A stretch of 64,000 nt of DNA. Source: Haloarcula marismortui ATCC 43049 (GTDB lineage: Archaea; Halobacteriota; Halobacteria; Halobacteriales; Haloarculaceae). The notes beneath the pieces were generated by a model. The model made no database searches. It saw nothing but the letters and a program-made list of their open reading frames with translations, and was not told where the DNA came from. Below, one piece after another: positions 61,912-64,000 of this stretch (its first letter is position 1; each line of letters starts with the position of its first letter). The position numbers were made by a program, and so were the translations under genes. The DNA lies in NCBI RefSeq assembly GCF_000011085.1, contig NC_006393.1, forward strand, positions 1-64,000. Direction: 5' to 3'.

Positions 61912-63561
61912 TTAATTTTGCCGTCGGTATACAACGATAGTGCCACCGACAAGTGCAGCCATCCCAACCGCAGCCGCCGGAATTAGTGGGAACCCACCGG
62001 AATCGGCTGCACGAACTGGGACGCCAATGGTAAGTGAGCCAGTAAAGCGTGTATCTCCGTCGGACTCATCGTACCGAATCTCAACTGATGAACTATACTC
62101 TTTTGTTAGGGCAGTATCGGAAGCACTCACTCGAAACGTTGCAGTTACAGTCTCACCGGGCTCAACAGTGCCGAGATAAGCACCATCGTCTGAAGACGAT
62201 AGCGGGTCATTAGTGAATAATTTGATATTCGCGTTCGTTACTGTTTCATTTCCGGTGTACCTGATCGTAGTTGTCATCTCGCCGCTGCCACCCGGCGTTA
62301 CTGTCGTATTTGTTCCGATAACTTGGAATCGGTCACGCTCCTCACCGATGACGACACGCTGCCGAAGTGGTGTCGACGGTCGAAGAACATCGCCAGCATC
62401 GTTTTCATATTCAAGATCTAATGGAACAGAAATTGAGCCCGGCTCTGCTTCCTCGGGGATATTAACTGTGAACGACACCTCAGCGGATTCACCAACAGCC
62501 AGATCACCGACTGCCGCTTCACCGCTAGTTACTGTGAGTGGAAGCTGCTCCTGTTGGCCGATGCGAACGACCATATTCTGTGCAGGTGCTGGCCCCTCGT
62601 TCGTAATGGTAGCTTGGAGTGTTGCTTCAGGTTCATCTACTCTGAAATCGGTTGCCTGAACCTCACTGATTTCAAATGATCGGTCTGCTTGGACAGTAAA
62701 ATTCGCTCGCGCAGTATCAGCTGTCTCTGTTATGCCGTTTCCGTTTTCGAACTCAATTGTTGCTGTGACTGGATATGTGCCCAAGTCTACATTTTCATTG
62801 GCACCCATTCGAACACTCACCGTTGTGTCTTCCCCAGGTGCCAGTGAGCCAATCGAACGAGCGGTATTCTGTGAAGGGCTTGCTGCCTTTCCGAAGAACG
62901 TTCCTTCAGTGGTCGTAGTGAAAGTGACCTCAGCGTTCGTTGCGGCGCGTGTCCCGGTATTCTCAACGGTATAGCGAACCATACCGTTGTCACCTGCGAT
63001 GATACTGTCTTTACCTACCCTTGTGACATTAAATCGGGGTTCATTTTCAACTTCAAGAGTTATGTCTCGGACAACCTCTCCTGAGCGCGTTTGCCGTTCC
63101 GTGTCGTCAAGTGGTCCGAAACTTACCGCTCGCGTGTGCGAATATTCGATTACGACTGGGACCTCATATATACCTGGTTTGGCGTTGCCGACCTCAATCC
63201 TGAAATCAAGCGGCACCTGCTGGCCGTCAGCAATGGTCCCAATTGTCTGTTTACCTGATTTTACTTCAATTGGTGCGTCGAGCTTATCATCCTGTATTTC
63301 AACCTGAACATTTTTTGCACGCTGTACTTCCTCTTCAAACGCTGCTTCGTTGCCCTTTCTGAGTTCACCATCATTGACAAGGACAACTTGCAATGATTGG
63401 GCTGATTCAGCGCTGACGACTGGTTCCGGTGTCGAAGCACTGATTCCCGGCTCGCCAATGACTACCGAATCCGCTGCTACCGGCGTCGCCATGCTGAGAA
63501 GTAAGCAAGCGCAAATAGCGATGCTTACCCATTTAGTCGAGTAGAACTGCGATAGACTCAT
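61912..63561 (-). CDS. Exported CARDB-repeat protein paired with MMPL (module 3)
   Basis: 549 aa. Signal peptide (WVSIAICACLLLSMATPVAA), mature start VVIGEPGIS, CARDB/NEW3 repeats (VRYTVENTGTRAATNAEVTF), C-terminal helix FPLIPAAAVGMAALVGGTIV and YRRQN tail. Divergent from the TetR gene at 63698. Same inferred role as the other two. Confidence 0.9.
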   Translation of the reverse strand: MSLSQFYSTKWVSIAICACLLLSMATPVAADSVVIGEPGISASTPEPVVSAESAQSLQVVLVNDGELRKGNEAAFEEEVQRAKNVQVEIQDDKLDAPIEVKSGKQTIGTIADGQQVPLDFRIEVGNAKPGIYEVPVVIEYSHTRAVSFGPLDDTERQTRSGEVVRDITLEVENEPRFNVTRVGKDSIIAGDNGMVRYTVENTGTRAATNAEVTFTTTTEGTFFGKAASPSQNTARSIGSLAPGEDTTVSVRMGANENVDLGTYPVTATIEFENGNGITETADTARANFTVQADRSFEISEVQATDFRVDEPEATLQATITNEGPAPAQNMVVRIGQQEQLPLTVTSGEAAVGDLAVGESAEVSFTVNIPEEAEPGSISVPLDLEYENDAGDVLRPSTPLRQRVVIGEERDRFQVIGTNTTVTPGGSGEMTTTIRYTGNETVTNANIKLFTNDPLSSSDDGAYLGTVEPGETVTATFRVSASDTALTKEYSSSVEIRYDESDGDTRFTGSLTIGVPVRAADSGGFPLIPAAAVGMAALVGGTIVVYRRQN

Positions 63562-63697
63562 GTATTATGCCCACTGCCTGCCAGATATAATCTTGGTGAA
63601 ACTACATACCACGCAATAACTGTTTATGAGCTAGTTGCTATTCAACTCGTCAAAGAAGTCACATCTATTATACAGATGAACTTGAAATCAGTACCTA
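63562..63697. promoter_or_regulatory. Divergent promoter region of module 3
   Basis: 136 bases between the CARDB and TetR starts. AT-rich with TCTATTATACAG about 25 bases before the TetR ATG. A small inverted repeat AGTTG-CTATT-CAACT (63633-63647) lies near the middle and could be a regulator site. Inferred only. Confidence 0.4.
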
Positions 63698-64000
63698 ATG
63701 GACGATTTAGCAAGCCAGAGTTTTCCAGAACCTGAAAGGGCGATAATGAAGGCAACCTATCAGGTACTATGCGAGTATGGGTATGCAGATCTTACGATAC
63801 AACAGATTGCAGACGAATATGGAAAGACTACGACTGCAGTACATTACCACTGCGATACAAAAAATAAACTCCTCACAGCGTTCCTTGATTACCTTCTGGA
63901 GGAACTTGCCGACTCAGTTCACAATATCAGGACAACTAATCCCGAAAACCGCCTCAAGTTTCTGCTTGATGAACTTCTTGTCAAATCAAAAAATGAGCCA
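63698..64000 (+). CDS. TetR-family regulator (module 3), cut by the window end
   Basis: ATG 63698; the 101 codons seen give MDDLASQSFPEPERAIMKAT, then HTH CEYGYADLTIQQIADEYGKT, TTAVHYHCDTKNKLLTAFLD. The pattern and spacing match the TetR protein at 58087. Divergent from the CARDB/MMPL module 3. Confidence 0.9.
   Translation, partial: MDDLASQSFPEPERAIMKATYQVLCEYGYADLTIQQIADEYGKTTTAVHYHCDTKNKLLTAFLDYLLEELADSVHNIRTTNPENRLKFLLDELLVKSKNEP

Overview
The window is haloarchaeal DNA, probably from a megaplasmid or second replicon of a Haloarcula-like organism. The evidence is acidic proteins, Orc1/Cdc6 replication with origin boxes, winged-helix/TrmB/TetR regulators, haloarchaeal exported-protein types (CARDB-repeat and pilin-like proteins), and an insertion-sequence load of typical haloarchaeal families (ISH6-, ISH8/IS4-, ISH3-, IS5-, IS6-, IS630- and IS1595-type). 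The species assignment is inference; no rRNA or tRNA gene was seen.

Layout. 0.2-3.5 kb: a three-gene ABC export operon (CARDB membrane protein, MacB/LolD-like ATPase, FtsX-type permease). 3.6-6.2 kb: nested mobile elements, including three successive insertions at one GAAAGAAG target inside a dead IS630 transposase. 6.4-12.5 kb: an exported CARDB protein with an MMPL/RND transporter, an intact IS and a TrmB-type regulator. 12.8-17.6 kb: a membrane protein, gene debris, a large pilin-like protein and a tyrosine recombinase. 17.9-32.9 kb is the replicon backbone: a large DDE transposase, a ParA pair, an intact IS6 element, a PIN-domain toxin-antitoxin pair, an Orc1/Cdc6 gene flanked by origin boxes (five at exact 36-bp spacing) and by a ~0.4-kb direct duplication, a run of eight tiny overlapping genes, a RelE-type toxin-antitoxin pair and a possible structured RNA. 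32.9-44.9 kb: a TSP3-repeat metalloprotease lipoprotein, IS6, ISH8-like and IS5-type elements, a DoxX protein, two small paralogues, an HNH-associated-repeat protein, a UspA gene with a truncated MMPL partner, and a large surface protein. 44.9-51.8 kb: a mosaic of IS on IS, a Thr/Pro-rich repeat protein and an intact ISH6. 51.8-64 kb: an AI-2E-type transporter and two more CARDB/MMPL modules, each next to a TetR gene.

Common theme. CARDB-repeat proteins (signal peptide, Ig-like repeats, one C-terminal membrane helix) are encoded directly before a membrane transporter four times: three times MMPL/RND, once ABC. A fifth locus keeps only an MMPL C-terminus overlapping a UspA gene, and the third MMPL module has the same 8-nt overlap with a UspA gene cut by an IS. 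I infer a family of exporters with an extracellular CARDB partner in these single-membrane cells. This pattern and the origin/operator repeats are the parts most worth following.
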